DNA from: Corylus avellana
Lineage: Eukaryota > Streptophyta > Magnoliopsida > Fagales > Betulaceae
NCBI RefSeq assembly: GCF_901000735.1
Contig: NC_081543.1
Coordinates: 30,774,771-30,838,770, forward strand
Direction of reading: 5' to 3'
Length of the DNA: 64,000 bases
Under the pieces are notes generated by a model that had not been told where the DNA came from, did no database searches, and worked only from the letters and a program-made list of their open reading frames with translations. Below, in pieces: positions 34,633-45,908 of this stretch (within the stretch, counting starts at the first letter, position 1; every line of letters starts with the position of its first letter). A program made the translations under genes and the position numbers.

Positions 34633-36700
34633 CTTTATTTTGGTTCTTTGCTGTAAGCCACTAGGTGTGCATAATAACTAGCAAATGTTAGATGCATTTG
34701 GACACTGCAAACAAATGTGGAAGATTTTTTATGAGACTCAATTGTTTTATTTGATTAGTGGGTTTTATAGGTGGTTTTTTTTTTGAATTCCTAGTATCTA
34801 GACAGCAAAATTGTTAAAAATCTCTATCAACCACTGATGATTTTCTATCATGGAAATGTTTTTCCTGTCAAATTTAGGGGGGTTTTGTTCATGTATGATG
34901 ATGTTTTGATTCTACTTTGCTTTTGTCTATGAGATGTTAGGGAAACCAGAATATCCAGCCACCCAAACATTACTTTGGACAAAATATATATTCCTTGAGC
35001 ACCAAGGGTGGTGCATAGGTTCAAAGTTTTTCTGACCACCTATAGCTATTAATGGGAAAGGGTAGCGGGAATGGGAACAAACTTGTGTTTGTTGCCTGGA
35101 TGGATCATCTAAACATGACTTTGGGAATGATTCGAGGGTACCCTATAATTAGGGTGCTCGAATTATACTGTAATTCAAGTATCGGGGAGCTGTGGGTTGG
35201 GGCAACGAGACCTACGTACCAAAAACAAAGAGACCCCACAACCCTAAAAGTATGAAATTTCGATCCTGGCTTTGAGCAATTAAACTTGTTCGGTTTTGTA
35301 ATTACCTAGCTGATCGAGAGCCTTTTATATATAGTATATCTTTTGAACATTTTAATAAAATTCTCATATTATGCTCATTCTCGCACCAAATTAAAAAAAA
35401 AAAGGTTCAAACTTATATATCTCTCATACCATATTGAATAATTCATAGAGCCAAATGTCACGAATATTAATTCTATAATTTGGTCATTATAAATTAAACT
35501 GTCGCAAGTTTTTGTTGATTACAAAATGAAAATGTCATTTTCTTTAATGCATGCACATTACTTTTCTCACTCGTGGATAGAGGTTATGCTTTTCCAAATG
35601 AATCAGATCCCTATATATATATGCCGGTTGCACTAGCTTTCATCTGTAACCGTTTATTTAATTCAAACAATCCGGACCCTAACAAATTAATATAGGAGAA
35701 TGAAAAATAAAATAAAATGGGGTAGCCAACAAGATATAGTCAAGCCACTCCTTTGGTTATTAGGTTAGTTCGACCACTCTAAACTGGTCATTGGCCCCGT
35801 AACCAAAAGAGGTGATCCGACCAACCCCTCCAATGACAAACCAGTGGCTTGCACACCATTTTTGTGACTTGCAAGTTACGTGACGGTGAAAATATAATGA
35901 TGATTTAAGAATAAATTATCATTATTTTTTGAATCTAATAATAATTTTTACTTACCGTCAGAGTATACGTTCCCGGATCTCAATCCCTTGGGACTCATGA
36001 GATCAATGGGTCCACTCTGATATTGTTACCGGACATGCAGTAGCTTGGAAGTGCTACCAAGCTACAAACAGAGAGAACATTCCACCACCGTCCAGAACTC
36101 TGTTGGTTGGCTTTTTTGGTAGGATGTGAATAGGTCGGTCCTATTGTGTAAGCTTTCCACTTTCCACATACTGGCAGGGTGCCTTTTTTTTTTTTTTTTT
36201 TTTTTAAGTTTGAAAAATGTTCTAACATAAAAGTGAAAATTATTTTAATATTTTTAAGATTCTTTTGTATTTTGATTGTTTGTGAGTGTTTTTATTTTTG
36301 AAAAAGAGTAAACAAAAGAAGAAGAAGAAAAAAAGAAAAAGAAAAAAACAAACAAACAAACATTTTCACCTTCCCCCATGAGCATTGTTCAACAAGAAAG
36401 CACAAGCAAACTTTTTTTCTCTTTTTTAGACAAACTAAAAGAGAGGTGTTAGCTTCAGGTGAAAACGATTTAAATAGCATGGCAATTAGCATCATCATCA
36501 TAGTTCACCAATATTAGCTGGTATAGAGAGAAAATACAGTGGGACTATTTCTCCGGAATGTGATGAACAGTGATATACGTAAAATTTTTGCTTCAATAAG
36601 GAAAAATATTACACCCTTTCCAGTCTCAACATCTGTACAGGGATATCAAATGGAATATCAAAATGATCATCCTAAGAACAGGAGTAAACCAAACTTGAGT
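34628..36700. other. Intergenic between Dof and ORMDL genes
   Basis: No gene is recognised. A T homopolymer at 36184-36205 is followed by a MITE-like AT-rich segment (36210-36310) of the dispersed 'cataaaagtgaaaat' family. Confidence 0.45.
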
Positions 36701-36704
36701 GTCT

Positions 36705-39700
36705 TCACATTTCAGCATTGATTCCAAATATTCGGACCTTGTGCATATTTGGGAACTTTGCAACCACCAGCACAAACACTGCCAATGTGTTAAAAAGGAG
36801 CATCGGATGTTGATAGTCTGTTGTGTGTGAGGCTATCAAATACCTGCCAAATCAAACATATGGCAATAAAATCACCGTTCTTATTAAGGTTGTACTACTT
36901 TCAACAGCAATTTTTAAGTCTTGGACTGCTGAAATTGGCTCTCACGTCGAAAAAATTATGTCTTTCATAAGCTAGTAGAACATGTGATATACAAACAAAT
37001 AAAGACTCTCTTAGAAGAGATAGTACCTTTTTACAATCGAGAAAAGCAACATATAATGAGAAAGCAAAGAACTGGCTATGGTCCCAGAATATCAACAATT
37101 TCTATCAATAATGAAATACAGAGTATTATATAGCAAAACATTCTCAAAACAGAGCCTTGCGGGAGGAGCTTTGTTTGCCTAGCAAATCAAGTAAATATGT
37201 CCCATAAAAAAGAGGATAAAGTAAAAAAGAGTAAATGGCACCAGAAGTTAGATCTTAACTGCACAGTAAAAAGAAGAGTTCAACAATGCCTTGTAGAGTT
37301 CCTACAACACATATCAACCCCCAACATTGATTAGCACTATATGAGAGCTTCAGATACTTATTCAGGTTCTTATTCCTGGTGTAAAAAGTCCTACTTCGAG
37401 GGGCTCAGAGGATATAGTCCGGGGTTTAAATTCAGAAAGGTTGCTGAGAGGGGCACAATAATCTGTGAAATCAGCAACCACCTCCTTAACCCCATCACAC
37501 ACCATGCACCAAAAGTGTTTTTTCAACTAATAAGGACATGAGACCATTGATGCTATAACTACAATACACATTTCTTCTGTTCACTTGATTAAGAAATGAA
37601 CTTAATGAAATACTTACAGGACAACAGGTACAACAGTCAAAAACTTTCTGTTGCGAGTGAGCTGCTTGCCATTGTCTATCTGCTCCCACCAAGTCAACCT
37701 GTTGTAGATACCTTGGTCTTCAGCAAATGGTGTTCCCTTCTTCCAATGGAAGAAATGATAAGTAACCTGAATGAAGATAGAGAATCACCACGTGAAAACA
37801 GTAAAACTGATAACAGGAACAGGAAGGTTATAAGTATGCAAAGTGAAGAAGAACACGTTAATTCTTGTCTAGATCATTAGGCGGAATTATTTTAATATAA
37901 TAACTAATTCAATCTCAAAAACATCATTTTCCTTTCCAACTAGATACTTGACTTGCAAACAGCATATTCTCAAGAAAACAAGCTTTCCAATAAAATTCAA
38001 GTCTTAGCAAAATCAACGGCGGTGAAAACTAGTAGTAGAGACCATTTATCTTCACTCCTCTAGATGATTTTCCAGAGGAAAAGAAACATCATTCTCAAAA
38101 GTCAAGAACATAGTGTTAAGTAAAAGAAGAAAGACAAAAGAAGAAAGAATTTCAGGCATCAGAAAAACAAACAAATCATACTATGTTGGTAAAGACAATG
38201 CAGCACCTTCCCGCACTCACTCCAGGCAGCACAAAAGAAGGCTAAACAACAAGAGATAATTCAGGAAAGATGCCAGAACAATAACAGTTAATGGCTACTC
38301 ATTAAGTTGCTTTTTGCAGTTTATCCATACAGGATATGGAACATTTCCTTGCAAGGTTTTCAACTGCGACCAACTACTTACAGAAGTGCATGTTGATTCA
38401 TCCACACAAAAACAAAGTTATTATCAAATTTACATATAGCACCATCTCATAATAGATTAAGAGCAAACGATTGATAAAATTGAGAGATGGATATGGTGAA
38501 AAAACAATCTCCATAGTCAAAATTAGACTATCTTATTAACATATTGATAACATGTTGATCAATATCTCACATCCATATGTTATAAAATTTGGGAAAAGAG
38601 CCTAGTTAGAGAGGTAAACGAGGACACAGCCCTAGATAAGACTGAGTGACAATAAAACGATCCATGTAGCCAATCCTAATCAGCTGGGGTTAAGGCTCAG
38701 TTGAGTTGAGAAAACTAAAGAGCCTAAGCAATCCAATCCAACAGTAGAAACTACACATATAATTCCTTAAACTACGAAGAACATGTCTGACACCCACCTC
38801 AGAATTAATAAGGGTATCTCCTAGCCTTTTTTTTTTTTTTTTATATAAGTAATGTTTATATATCAAAAGCACCGAGGGGCGCAACCTTAGTACACAGGGA
38901 GTATACAAGAAAAACGTCTAACTAGAAGAAGAGAAAAGAACAAGGAAATCAAGATAGCTAAGCACTAAGGGAGTGAGCCAAGCTGCTGTCTAAGTGTAAA
39001 AGGGTATCTCCTAGCCTATAAGCTATACCAATGCTCTTATTATCTAGAAACAACTTATATTATATTCCTAACCATTCTAGTCGCCCTAGAGCATACCATA
39101 TACCCCATGCAGTCCCTAGCTAGAAAGGCAGTCACTTTTATCACATAACCTTTAGAATATTTCCATTTAGCATTTAAATTAACAATATTAGTGAAGAATG
39201 CCCAATTACTAATGTACTACTATTCATGCCAACAACATGTTGATCAATGATTCATATCTATAAGTTACTAAAATGAGGGAAAAGAGCCTAGTTAGAGAGG
39301 TAAACGAGGCCACAGCCCTAGATCAGACTGAGTGGCAACAAAAGAACCCATGTAGCAATCCTAATCAGTTGGGAATAAGGCTCAGTTGAGTTGAATTGAG
39401 AAAACTATAGAGCCTAAGCAATTCAATCCAAAAGTAGAAACTTGACATATAGTTCGTTAACCTACGAAGAAAAAGTCTTGACGCCCACCTTGGAATAATA
39501 AGGGTAACTCCCAGCTTATTACCCAGAAACAACTTATCATACTCCTAACCATTCTAGTCCCCTCCTTAAGAGCACACCATGCAGTCCCCACACAGTCCAT
39601 TTTTAGCATTTAAATTAATAATATTGGTTTATGGTACTTTCACCCTTTGTAGCAAGGTGGACGGTGAGGTTGTGGGTTCAAATCCCACTGGGTGCTTTTT

Positions 39701-40562
39701 GTAATCCAATCAAATACACACACACACACACACACATATATTGCTGAAGCATGCCCAACACTAATGTACTACTATTGATGCCAACAACATGTTGATCAAT
39801 GCCTCATATCCAACAGTTACTAAAATGAGGGAAAAGTCAGAGAGGTTAAACAAGGACATGTCGTCAGATAGGTCTGAGTGACATAAAAGGATCCACAAAG
39901 CTAATCCCAATTCCTTGGGATTATTAAGGCTTTAGTTGAGCTGAGTTAACATAACTAAAGCACCTAAGCAGCCAATTCAAAAGTAGAAAGCACACGTTCA
40001 ACGCCCACCTTGGAATTAAAAAGGTAACTCCTAGCTTAAGCTATCCTAATTCTCCAATATTATACTCCTAACCATTCTAGTCATCCTAGAGCACACCATA
40101 CACCCAAATTTTGGTCACTTTATACAACATAATTGTCAGAAAATTTCCATTTTTAGCATCCGAACTACCAATATTTGCGAAGAAAACCTAATTACCATTC
40201 GAATCAAGCATTCATGAAAGATATCCTCAATCTTATTATATATCTAGCAATCAACGAATTTTTTTTTCTTAATCAACCAGCTAAATCAAATCCTCCAAAA
40301 CTAAACCCCAAGTCATGTAATTAAACAAAGCAACACAAAATCGAAATTCGGATCAAATATTGAGAAACAGAAGAGAGAGGGTTACGCAGAAATGGAGGAG
40401 GTGGACGATGGTCCAGGCCATGCCGGAGGAGCAGTTGAGGACGGAGAGTACGATGATCCACGAGAAGAAGAGGATGAGGATGTAGGTCGTCCACACGCCC
40501 GGGTACGTGAACCACTCGGTGTTCCGGTTCAGATCCGTCGGAGGCACCGCTCGGACGTACAT
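36705..40562 (-). CDS. ORMDL: ORMDL family sphingolipid-synthesis regulator, 3 exons
   Basis: Minus-strand exons 40562-40386, 37766-37618 and 36843-36705 join into 154 codons plus stop. The protein begins MYVRAVPPTDLNRNTEWFTY, continues with GVWTTYILILFFSW, and has the family block FHWKKGTPFAEDQGIYNRLT in exon 2 and SHTTDYQHPMLLFNTLAVF in exon 3. Four hydrophobic segments are visible, as in all ORMDL proteins, which sit in the ER membrane and restrain serine palmitoyltransferase. Length and termini match the family. Intron 1 is 2.6 kb and holds tandem repeats and two retroinsertions; intron 2 is 0.77 kb. The protein ends in NAEM rather than the more usual NGDQ-like end. Confidence 0.95.
38810..39016 (-). 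mobile_element. 5'-truncated LINE insertion with 17-bp target duplication
   Basis: A 173-bp insert (38827-38999) is flanked by perfect copies of AAGGGTATCTCCTAGCC at 38810-38826 and 39000-39016. On the minus strand the insert ends in a poly-A tail, preceded by 'ggttgcgcccctcggtgctt' and 'atataaacattactta', which look like a LINE 3' UTR of woody eudicots. It lies inside tandem unit 1 of the ORMDL intron and is younger than the unit duplication, since the other units lack it. Confidence 0.85.
39627..39743 (+). mobile_element. tRNA-like SINE insertion in ORMDL intron 1
   Basis: Box B matches the pol III consensus exactly (GGTTCAAATCC at 39675-39685) and a box A-like TAGCAAGGTGG is at 39651-39661. 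A (CA)n tail at 39716-39736 follows. The equivalent position of the preceding tandem unit (about 39188) lacks it. A 6-bp ATATTG occurs at both ends (39621-39626 and 39738-39743). It could be a SINE or a retroposed tRNA fragment. Confidence 0.6.
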
Positions 40563-41619
40563 GTTCTTTGGCCTTTCTCTCCCTCACAATACTCACAAAT
40601 GACGGATTTATCCCGAAACCCGAAGATTTTATTAGAATTGGCAGCCACGAGAGCTCGGGTCGTCGGGTCGTTGATGTCGCGCCGCGGAGGGAAATAGGGA
40701 GTGTGGTGACTTGGTGATGTTGGGGTTGGTTTTACCGGTTATTTGGAGGGTAGAGTTGGGATTTCGGTTAGTAGAGATGGGACACCTCCTTCGCAGGAGA
40801 TGGACGGTCAAGATGTAATCAGTAAGAAAACCACGCCGTGGGTGAATTAAACGCTAAACGCAAAAACAAATGCACGAAGATCACGCGAAAATTGTGATAA
40901 TTTGGGTTAGCGTCTCAAGGAATACTTATAAAGCTATGCAGATAAAGCGGAATTCGATTCATTTAATTAAATTGATTAAAATTTTTAATTTTAATTTATT
41001 AATTTTGTATTGATTTTGTAAGTTGTTTAAAAAATTTGAGTCGTGGCGATGTATAATTATACTTAAAAAAAGCAAAGAAACTTGCTTTTGGTGGAATAAA
41101 TTTCTAGCTTCGTTATCATTGTATATATATAGGAAGAAATGTTACAATTACAATCAAGTTTAACAACAATTATTAAACTTGATAGTAACTAAGAGAACTA
41201 ATACAACTAAAGAACTTTATAAGAAGAGATAAACCTACGCTAAAGATAATTACAAGAGATAAAACTACTCTAAAGATAATTAAGAGAGATAATTACAAGA
41301 GTTATATTTGAATGCAACTATATCTAATTGAAGAGATTTGGTTGTACATATACGACTATATAAATTCACGATAACTCAACTCATTTAATTAAAAGAGTCC
41401 GACCCTCCAACTCAAACTTACTAATTTTGTGTTGATTTGTATCTTTGTTCGCGAATAATTTCAAAAATTGACAATCATAAATGTCGTAAATTAGATTTGA
41501 GTCGTGTTGAGATATGAAGTTAATCATAATCTAACTTGTTTAATTAAACAGGTTAATTGGAATTAACACTTATAAATTTCACATTGATTAGTAACGGATT
41601 CATGGACCGTGTTAAAAAA

Positions 41620-41835
41620 TTACAAACCATACTTCTTGCTCCCAAGATTATGAGGAAATTGGAGGTTGAGCAAACGAGGGGCGGAATAAAAAATTTTGAT
41701 ATAGCAAGCCAAAATCATTCCATTTCGGATGTTACCCATAAATTCAATCCTCAAATTCCAAGCAACTACGTTCCTCTCAAGCATACCATCAAACACCTTC
41801 CTTGGATCCAAATGAATGAAAATTGAAATATTCTA
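41620..41835 (-). pseudogene. PPR-protein fragment, copy A
   Basis: The minus strand encodes DPRKVFDGMLERNVVAWNLR, characteristic of a plant PLS-type pentatricopeptide repeat (A.KVFD.M..RNVVSWN). Only one to two repeats are recognisable before the frame loses similarity, with no start signal or neighbouring repeats. It is a relic carried in the tandem unit. Confidence 0.6.
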
Positions 41836-42076
41836 ATCAAAAAAGAGAAAAAAAAAAAAAAGAAAAAAAAGTCAAGTACACTATGATAAACAGGAATATA
41901 TTTATCCATTGAACACGTATACATTAAGGGGGAGAGCCTTAATTGAAGTAGAAGCACATATTAGCAAGCCATAGACTAAAAAATACACAATCATAATCAC
42001 TTAAACATCTTATTTGTAATCGCATAATCATATTTCTCATTTTTTATCATATCCATTTCCCGATTGTCGTCGCCGT

Positions 42077-42464
42077 TCAACAGAAGTGGCAGAAGCATGC
42101 CAGAATAACGAAATAAAAATATTCGCAATTCCCACTTAGCGCATGCGCTTCATTCTTGCATCTTTCGTCACAGTTTTTGCAATCAGGAGAAAGTTTTTTC
42201 TTACAATTGTTATCTGTGTCATACAAAGAAATCATTAGAGAAAAAAAATACTAATGCATTGAAATAATTATAATTTTTTTTTTAAAAAAAATTATAAGCA
42301 TTAGATTCCCACAAAATAGTCAAAACATTGCTAATCATTTAACATGCTTAGCGACAATATGATCCGATCTTTAATTAAATTTAAAACTACTTACCCGCGT
42401 TTACAAGGAGTATGAAGATAAAGAAAATAGCAAAGAAACAAACAAATTTGGCAACCTTAGCCAT
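42077..42464 (-). CDS. Defensin-like cysteine-rich secreted peptide, copy A (intact)
   Basis: Minus-strand exons 42464-42395 and 42213-42077 join into 68 codons plus stop. Exon 1 encodes a signal peptide (MAKVAKFVCFFAIFF followed by IFILLVNA); the intron splits the first mature codon, the usual place in plant DEFL genes. The mature part of about 45 residues has eight Cys with spacing C-x7-C-x2-C-x3-C-x10-C-x9-C-x1-C-x2-C. It contains the CxxxC and CxC pairs of the cysteine-stabilised alpha-beta fold and a gamma-core-like GNC-x9-C. A TATA-like element lies about 45 bp upstream of the ATG. DEFL peptides act outside the cell in defence or reproductive signalling; which applies here is unknown. 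Too short for most gene finders, and no single recognised subfamily comes to mind. Confidence 0.75.
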
Positions 42465-42503
42465 GTTTTTCCTTCTTCTACAAATTATGGATAGCAAATT
42501 GAG

Positions 42504-42514
42504 GGTATTTATGC
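42504..42514 (-). promoter_or_regulatory. TATA-like element of defensin-like copy A
   Basis: The minus strand reads GCATAAATACC. In copy B the aligned region contains CACTATATAGTGC, a better TATA sequence, slightly further upstream. Confidence 0.3.
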
Positions 42515-43130
42515 TAGCTTTATTTTGTGCATAAGCTAGGGTTATTATTAATTAACTTGCTTTATTATTATATTGTTTTTAGAATTTGAGACCTTATGAT
42601 TAAAATAAAGGGTATAGTTTTGCTTGTAATTTTCTTCTGTCTTTTCGAGTACTTCTAAGTTATCACAATTAGTCTATGGCTTAGAATTTGTGAAAGATTA
42701 TCCAATTATATATATATGGTTCATAATATAGTTTAGCTTATGGGGGCAAATTCCTAGCTTATAAAGAAATTGATGTGGTAGAAGAGATGATTCTTTAATA
42801 GAATCATCTTTTATGTGACTTTAGAGCATCACTTGGATTCTGCTTTCTAGCATATTTGTCGCTTTTTTACTTTATGATTATTACCACGTCAACATTAAAA
42901 TATATATATATTTTTTTTAAAAAAAAAATTCTTGGTTATTTATATATATTAATCTTTTGGTTCAATTCAATTCAACTGCAATTTGATCCAGGGTTTTTTT
43001 ATTGCCTAAAATTTCACCAAGAAATTATTTATTTCAAAACCATCAATCCTTCCAAAGTTAACAATCATAATATCTAGGGAAATGCTAGGTGTTCTCCTAG
43101 TGTCCTCTTAGTCATATGTTGATATTATTT

Positions 43131-43801
43131 TTTAGGGTTAAATACAAAACAGGTACATGTGGTTTGCACCAAAATCAAATAGGCATCTGGGTTTTCAAAA
43201 ATATCGCAAATGGTACCTGTGGTTTGCAAAAAAACTTACTTAGTACTTCTGTTAAAATTTCATTAGATTTTTTAACGGAATGCTACGTCACCCTTACACG
43301 TGGGCCTCACGTGGAGTGGTACCTAGATTTTTGGGTGCCATGTCATTAAAAAAAAAAAAAAAAAAGCAAGGACAAGGGTGGCTGAACCACCCCATAGGGA
43401 GTGGCCGGCCACCCCATTTTGCCTGGGGGTGGTTTGGCCACCCCTAGACGGCCGGTCTGGGGCTGGCCGAACCACCCCCTTAGGCCAAGGGGGTGGCTGA
43501 ATACCCCCTTAGGCCATGGGGGTGGTTCGGCCACCCCCAGACTTGCTGCCTAGGGGTGGCTGAACCACCCCCAGGCCAAATGGGGTGGCCGGTCACCCCC
43601 TATGGGATGGTTCGGCCACCCCAGCATATTTTTTTTTTTTTGTTTGTTTAAATTATGATTATTATTATTATTTTAACTTGGGATGATCGAATTGCAATAA
43701 TTTGAAAGTTTGGGAGAGTCATGTGTCACGTTTTAAACATTATAGGTAAAAGTGCAAATGAGTGGATAGTTCAAGAGGGGTAAAATGTATTTTCCCCTAA
43801 T
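43131..43801. mobile_element. MITE with large GC-rich foldback core
   Basis: Imperfect terminal inverted repeats (TTAGGGTTAAATAC at 43131-43144; the reverse complement of the right end reads TTAGGGGAAAATAC) enclose about 670 bp. The left end coincides with the point where unit A stops matching unit B at 46531, supporting an insertion. The interior contains 'ggtacatgtggtttgca' and 'cacgtgggcctcacgtgg' motifs and the hairpin core described separately. No protein is encoded. Confidence 0.6.
43374..43622. repeat. About 246-bp GC-rich imperfect inverted repeat
   Basis: Arms of about 120 bp are made of GGGGTGGCYGAACCACCCC-type blocks. The left arm starts 'gggtggctgaaccacccca' and the reverse complement of the right end starts GGGGTGGCCGAACCATCCCA; similarity continues through '(t/c)ggccggccacccca' and 'gcctgggggtggtt'. 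It is flanked by an A17 run on the left and a T run on the right. GC content is far above the surroundings. Confidence 0.85.
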
Positions 43802-45039
43802 AACTTTTTAGAAATATAGTTATCTAAAAAAATCTGACATACCTTATTTATGCTCAACCAATCCAAGTCAGGAAAATAGTCTTGAGAGCCTAGAATCTAA
43901 GTCGTGAAGATAAAGCTTAAACCACAAGTCTCAACTAAAATTAATGATAGCACATTACCAAGAGGAAAATACAAAATAATTCGGCAAGTCGTGTCAGCAT
44001 GATGGTTGCTTGAAGGGTATCAAGATTGTAACACCGAAGATAACCACTCCATGATGCCGGTCTAGCTGTCCCAAGTTTCAAGCGAAAAATCTAGTCAAGG
44101 CCATAATCACTCCACAAAGACTTTACTAGCTCTTTTCTATTCGAATGGTTAGCAATTCAGGCTTAAAATGTAAGAAACTCCTTATAGAACTTATCTACCT
44201 CAGTAGGTGGTGGGATTGTTTGAGACTTGTTTAGATAAGTAGGCCCTATAGTAACTCTCTTATATTTACTGCATGAATTGCTAAAAATATAAACAACAAA
44301 TTTAGTAAAAATCTCTATCTATGTACACTATAGGATGAAAACTACAATTGAAATTTCATTCCAAAAGAATATGTGCATATCCTAGAAGGCCAATATTGGC
44401 CAATATTGCATGCTATTACCGGTTATTTGGAGAAGGGGGATTCGGTGCGTTCGTTTTGAGGGTAGAGTTGGGATTTCAACAAGTAGAGATGGGACACCTC
44501 CTTTGCAGGAGATGGACGGTCAAGATGTAATCAGTAAGAAAACGACGTTGTACGTGGGTGAATTAAACACTAAAGGTAAAAACAAATGCCTCTCACACCT
44601 TAGATCACGTGAAAATTGTGATAATTTGTGTTAGCGTCTCAAGTTTAGGTTTTGTCGGGTATAGTTATAAAGCTATTTAGATAAAGCTTAATTTGATTTA
44701 TTTAATTAAATTGATCAAATTTATCAACTTTACCTTGTTAATTTCGTGTTAGATTTGCAAGTTGTGTAAAAAATTCGGGTTGTGTCGAGGTATAAGTATA
44801 CGACTATAACTCAACTCATTTGATTAAAAGAGTCAGGCCCTTCAACTCAAACTTACTAATTTTGTGTTGGTTTGTGTCTTTGTTTGCGAATAGTTTCAAA
44901 AATTGACAATCATAAATGTCGTGAATCAAGTTTGAATCGTGTCGAGATATAAAGTTAATCATAATCAACTTTTTTAATTAAACGGGTTAATTAGAATTAA
45001 CACCTATAAATTTCACGTTGGTTAGTAACGGATTCATGG

Positions 45040-45260
45040 ATCGTGTCAAAAAATTACAAACCATACTTCTCGCTCTCAAGATTATGAGGAAATTGGAGGT
45101 TGAGCAAACGAGGGGCAGAATAAAAAAATTTGATATAGGAAAACCAAAATCATTCCATTTCGGATGTTACCCACAAATTCAATCCTCAAATTCCAAGCAA
45201 CTACATTCCTCTCAAGCATATCATCAAACACCTTCCTTGGATCCAAATGAATGAAAATTG
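45040..45260 (-). pseudogene. PPR-protein fragment, copy B
   Basis: It is the counterpart of the fragment at 41620-41835, with KVFDDMLERNVVAWNLR readable on the minus strand. The frame then diverges. Confidence 0.55.
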
Positions 45261-45276
45261 AAATATTCTCCTCAAA

Positions 45277-45314
<38 letters not shown>

Positions 45315-45523
45315 GTCAAGACACTATGATAGATAAACAGGAATATATTTATCCATTGAAAACGTATACATTAAGGGGGAGAGTCTTAATTGAAGTAGAA
45401 GCACATATTAGCAAGCCATAGACTAAAAAATACATAATCATAATCACTTAAACATCTTATTTGTAATAGCATAATCATATATCCCATTTTTTGTCATATG
45501 CACTTCCCGAGTGTCGTCGTTGT

Positions 45524-45908
45524 TCAACAGAAGTAGCAGAAACATGCCGAAAAAATGAAATAAGAAAATTCGCATTTCCCACGTAGTGCATGCGCTTCAT
45601 TCTTGCATCTTTTGTCACAGTTTTTGCAACCAGTAGAAAGTTTTTTCTTACAATTGTTATCTCCGTCATACAAAGAAATCATTAGAGAAAAAAAAAAATA
45701 CTAATGCATTGAAATAATTGTAAATTTTTTTAAAAAATTATAAGCATTAGATTCCTGCCACAAAATAGTCAAAACATTGCTAATCATTTAACATGCTTAG
45801 CAACAATATGATCCAGTCTTTAATTAAATGTAAAACTACTTACCCACATTTACAAGGAGTAAGAAGATAAAGAAAATAGCAAAGAAACAAACAAATTTGG
45901 CAACCTTT
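45524..45908 (-). pseudogene. Defensin-like gene, copy B, start codon lost
   Basis: Exon 2 (45660-45524) is the same length as in copy A, open, and keeps all eight Cys, the CxxxC and CxC pairs and a GKC gamma-core-like turn. The acceptor is GAG instead of CAG but still AG. Exon 1 (about 45908-45844) still codes the hydrophobic signal segment, and the donor GTAAGT is intact, but a small deletion has removed the bases holding the ATG found in copy A. No in-frame ATG replaces it before an upstream stop. Either it is a recent pseudogene or it is used through another start. Confidence 0.7.

Larger units (their letters stand above)
38550..40200. repeat. Three tandem units in ORMDL intron 1
   Basis: Units start at the shared 'acatgttgatcaat' at 38550, 39235 and 39787. 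All contain 'gggaaaagagcctagttag' or a variant, 'ctcagttgagttga', 'gagcctaagcaa' and 'agggtatctcctagc' or variants. After subtracting later insertions the units are about 430-500 bp. Confidence 0.85.
40731..44416. repeat. Tandem segmental duplication, unit A
   Basis: The unit starts at 'accggttatttgg' about 170 bp upstream of the ORMDL start codon. It carries a PPR fragment, the intact defensin-like gene, a foldback MITE and a 3' segment (44170-44416). It aligns with 44417-46531 over most of its first 2.4 kb, and its end aligns with 47650-47890. Confidence 0.85.

Noticed and set aside
39627..39743. Possible functional tRNA gene
   Set aside because: Box B is perfect but no cloverleaf with acceptor stem and anticodon loop could be drawn, and a (CA)n tail follows; a SINE or tRNA relic fits better.
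40392..40697. 101-codon plus-strand frame rich in Glu and Asp
   Set aside because: It is the antisense of ORMDL exon 1, which explains its openness.
43346..43534. 62-codon minus-strand frame rich in Pro and Gly
   Set aside because: It is a translation of the GC-rich foldback element; no domain and no start context.
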